Positions 7,979 through 8,228 of a stretch of 8,228 nt of DNA are shown piece by piece (the first letter of the stretch is position 1; each line of letters begins with the position of its first letter). The translations under genes were made by a program, and so were the position numbers. The DNA comes from Candidatus Zixiibacteriota bacterium (lineage in GTDB: Bacteria > Zixibacteria > MSB-5A5 > GN15 > FEB-12). Location: positions 1-8,228 of the forward strand of contig DAOWMZ010000058.1 in assembly GCA_030642845.1 (NCBI GenBank), given 5' to 3'. Below the pieces are notes generated by a model that saw nothing but the letters and a program-made list of their open reading frames with translations, was not told the DNA's origin and made no database searches.

Positions 7979-8228
7979 ATGAAACGTTTCCTTGTTTTGC
8001 TATTGGCTTCTATTCTTGGATTACCGTTGATCGCCCTTGGGCAAGATGATAATGCAGAATGTTTTGATTGCCATGAAGCTGAGTCCTCTCAATATTTGCG
8101 GAATGATAGTGCTCTGGCATTATCAGTGCATGTCGATTTCTTATGTATAGATTGCCATACTGCTATCGAAGAGTTGCCGCATCCGGAGGAGATGCCGCCT
8201 GTTTTTTGTGGCTCCTGTCATGATGAGG
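7979..8228 (+). CDS. Multiheme c-type cytochrome, 3' partial, related to the N-terminus of the 21-heme protein
   Basis: An ATG at 7979 follows a good ribosome site, AGAAGGA (7966-7972), with six-base spacing. The frame is open to the right edge, giving 83 codons plus one base. It encodes a signal peptide (MKRFLVLLLASILGLPLIALG, then QDD) and three CXXCH motifs so far: CFDCH (residue 28), CIDCH and CGSCH. The spacing and connecting sequence resemble hemes 1-3 of the 21-heme protein: an acidic start, a [SV]-[IV]-H motif about six residues before the second motif, and a [FL]PHxEE-like stretch before the third. It is therefore a paralog, exported to the periplasm. Whether it also ends in a cytochrome b domain or is a soluble cytochrome lies outside the window. 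Its own 150-nt leader leaves open whether it is part of the preceding operon. Confidence 0.85.
   Translation, partial: MKRFLVLLLASILGLPLIALGQDDNAECFDCHEAESSQYLRNDSALALSVHVDFLCIDCHTAIEELPHPEEMPPVFCGSCHDE

Overview
The window reads as a piece of a Gram-negative, AT-leaning bacterial genome devoted to anaerobic, heme-based electron transfer. All four genes lie on the plus strand, carry secretion signals, and encode c-type heme motifs (CXXCH). Together they encode an outer-membrane beta-barrel, two very large periplasmic multiheme domains fused to membrane b-type cytochromes, and the start of a third multiheme cytochrome. This is the parts list of dissimilatory metal reduction or extracellular electron transfer as known from Geobacter and similar organisms. 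The lineage cannot be fixed from the sequence. A Desulfuromonas/Geobacter-like organism or a heme-rich candidate phylum (for example Zixibacteria or another FCB-group lineage) would both fit.

Layout. Positions 2-2206 encode an outer-membrane barrel whose 5' end lies outside the window. It has one CXXCH motif and one in-frame TGA at 1748-1750. The same frame stays open on both sides of the TGA and runs on to a beta-barrel C-terminus ending in Phe. A GC-rich hairpin starts 16 nt after the TGA and has a GGU apical loop 24 nt after it, which matches the bacterial SECIS layout. The best reading is one selenoprotein gene, not two ORFs. A strong intrinsic terminator (2235-2273) closes this unit.

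Positions 2331-5249 encode a 972-residue fusion: 21 CXXCH motifs followed by a multi-helix b-type cytochrome, the architecture of the Geobacter CbcL menaquinol oxidoreductase but with many more hemes. After 35 nt comes a second fusion (5285-7828, TTG start, strong Shine-Dalgarno) with 8 CXXCH motifs and a formate-dehydrogenase-gamma/HydC-like cytochrome b. A 150-nt spacer with overlapping inverted repeats leads to a third cytochrome gene (from 7979) that runs off the right edge. Its first three heme motifs resemble those of the 21-heme protein.

Working model (inference): the two inner-membrane fusions exchange electrons between the quinone pool and periplasmic hemes, the third cytochrome adds relay capacity, and the barrel belongs to the outer-membrane step. 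The most notable feature is the probable selenocysteine in the outer-membrane component of such a system.
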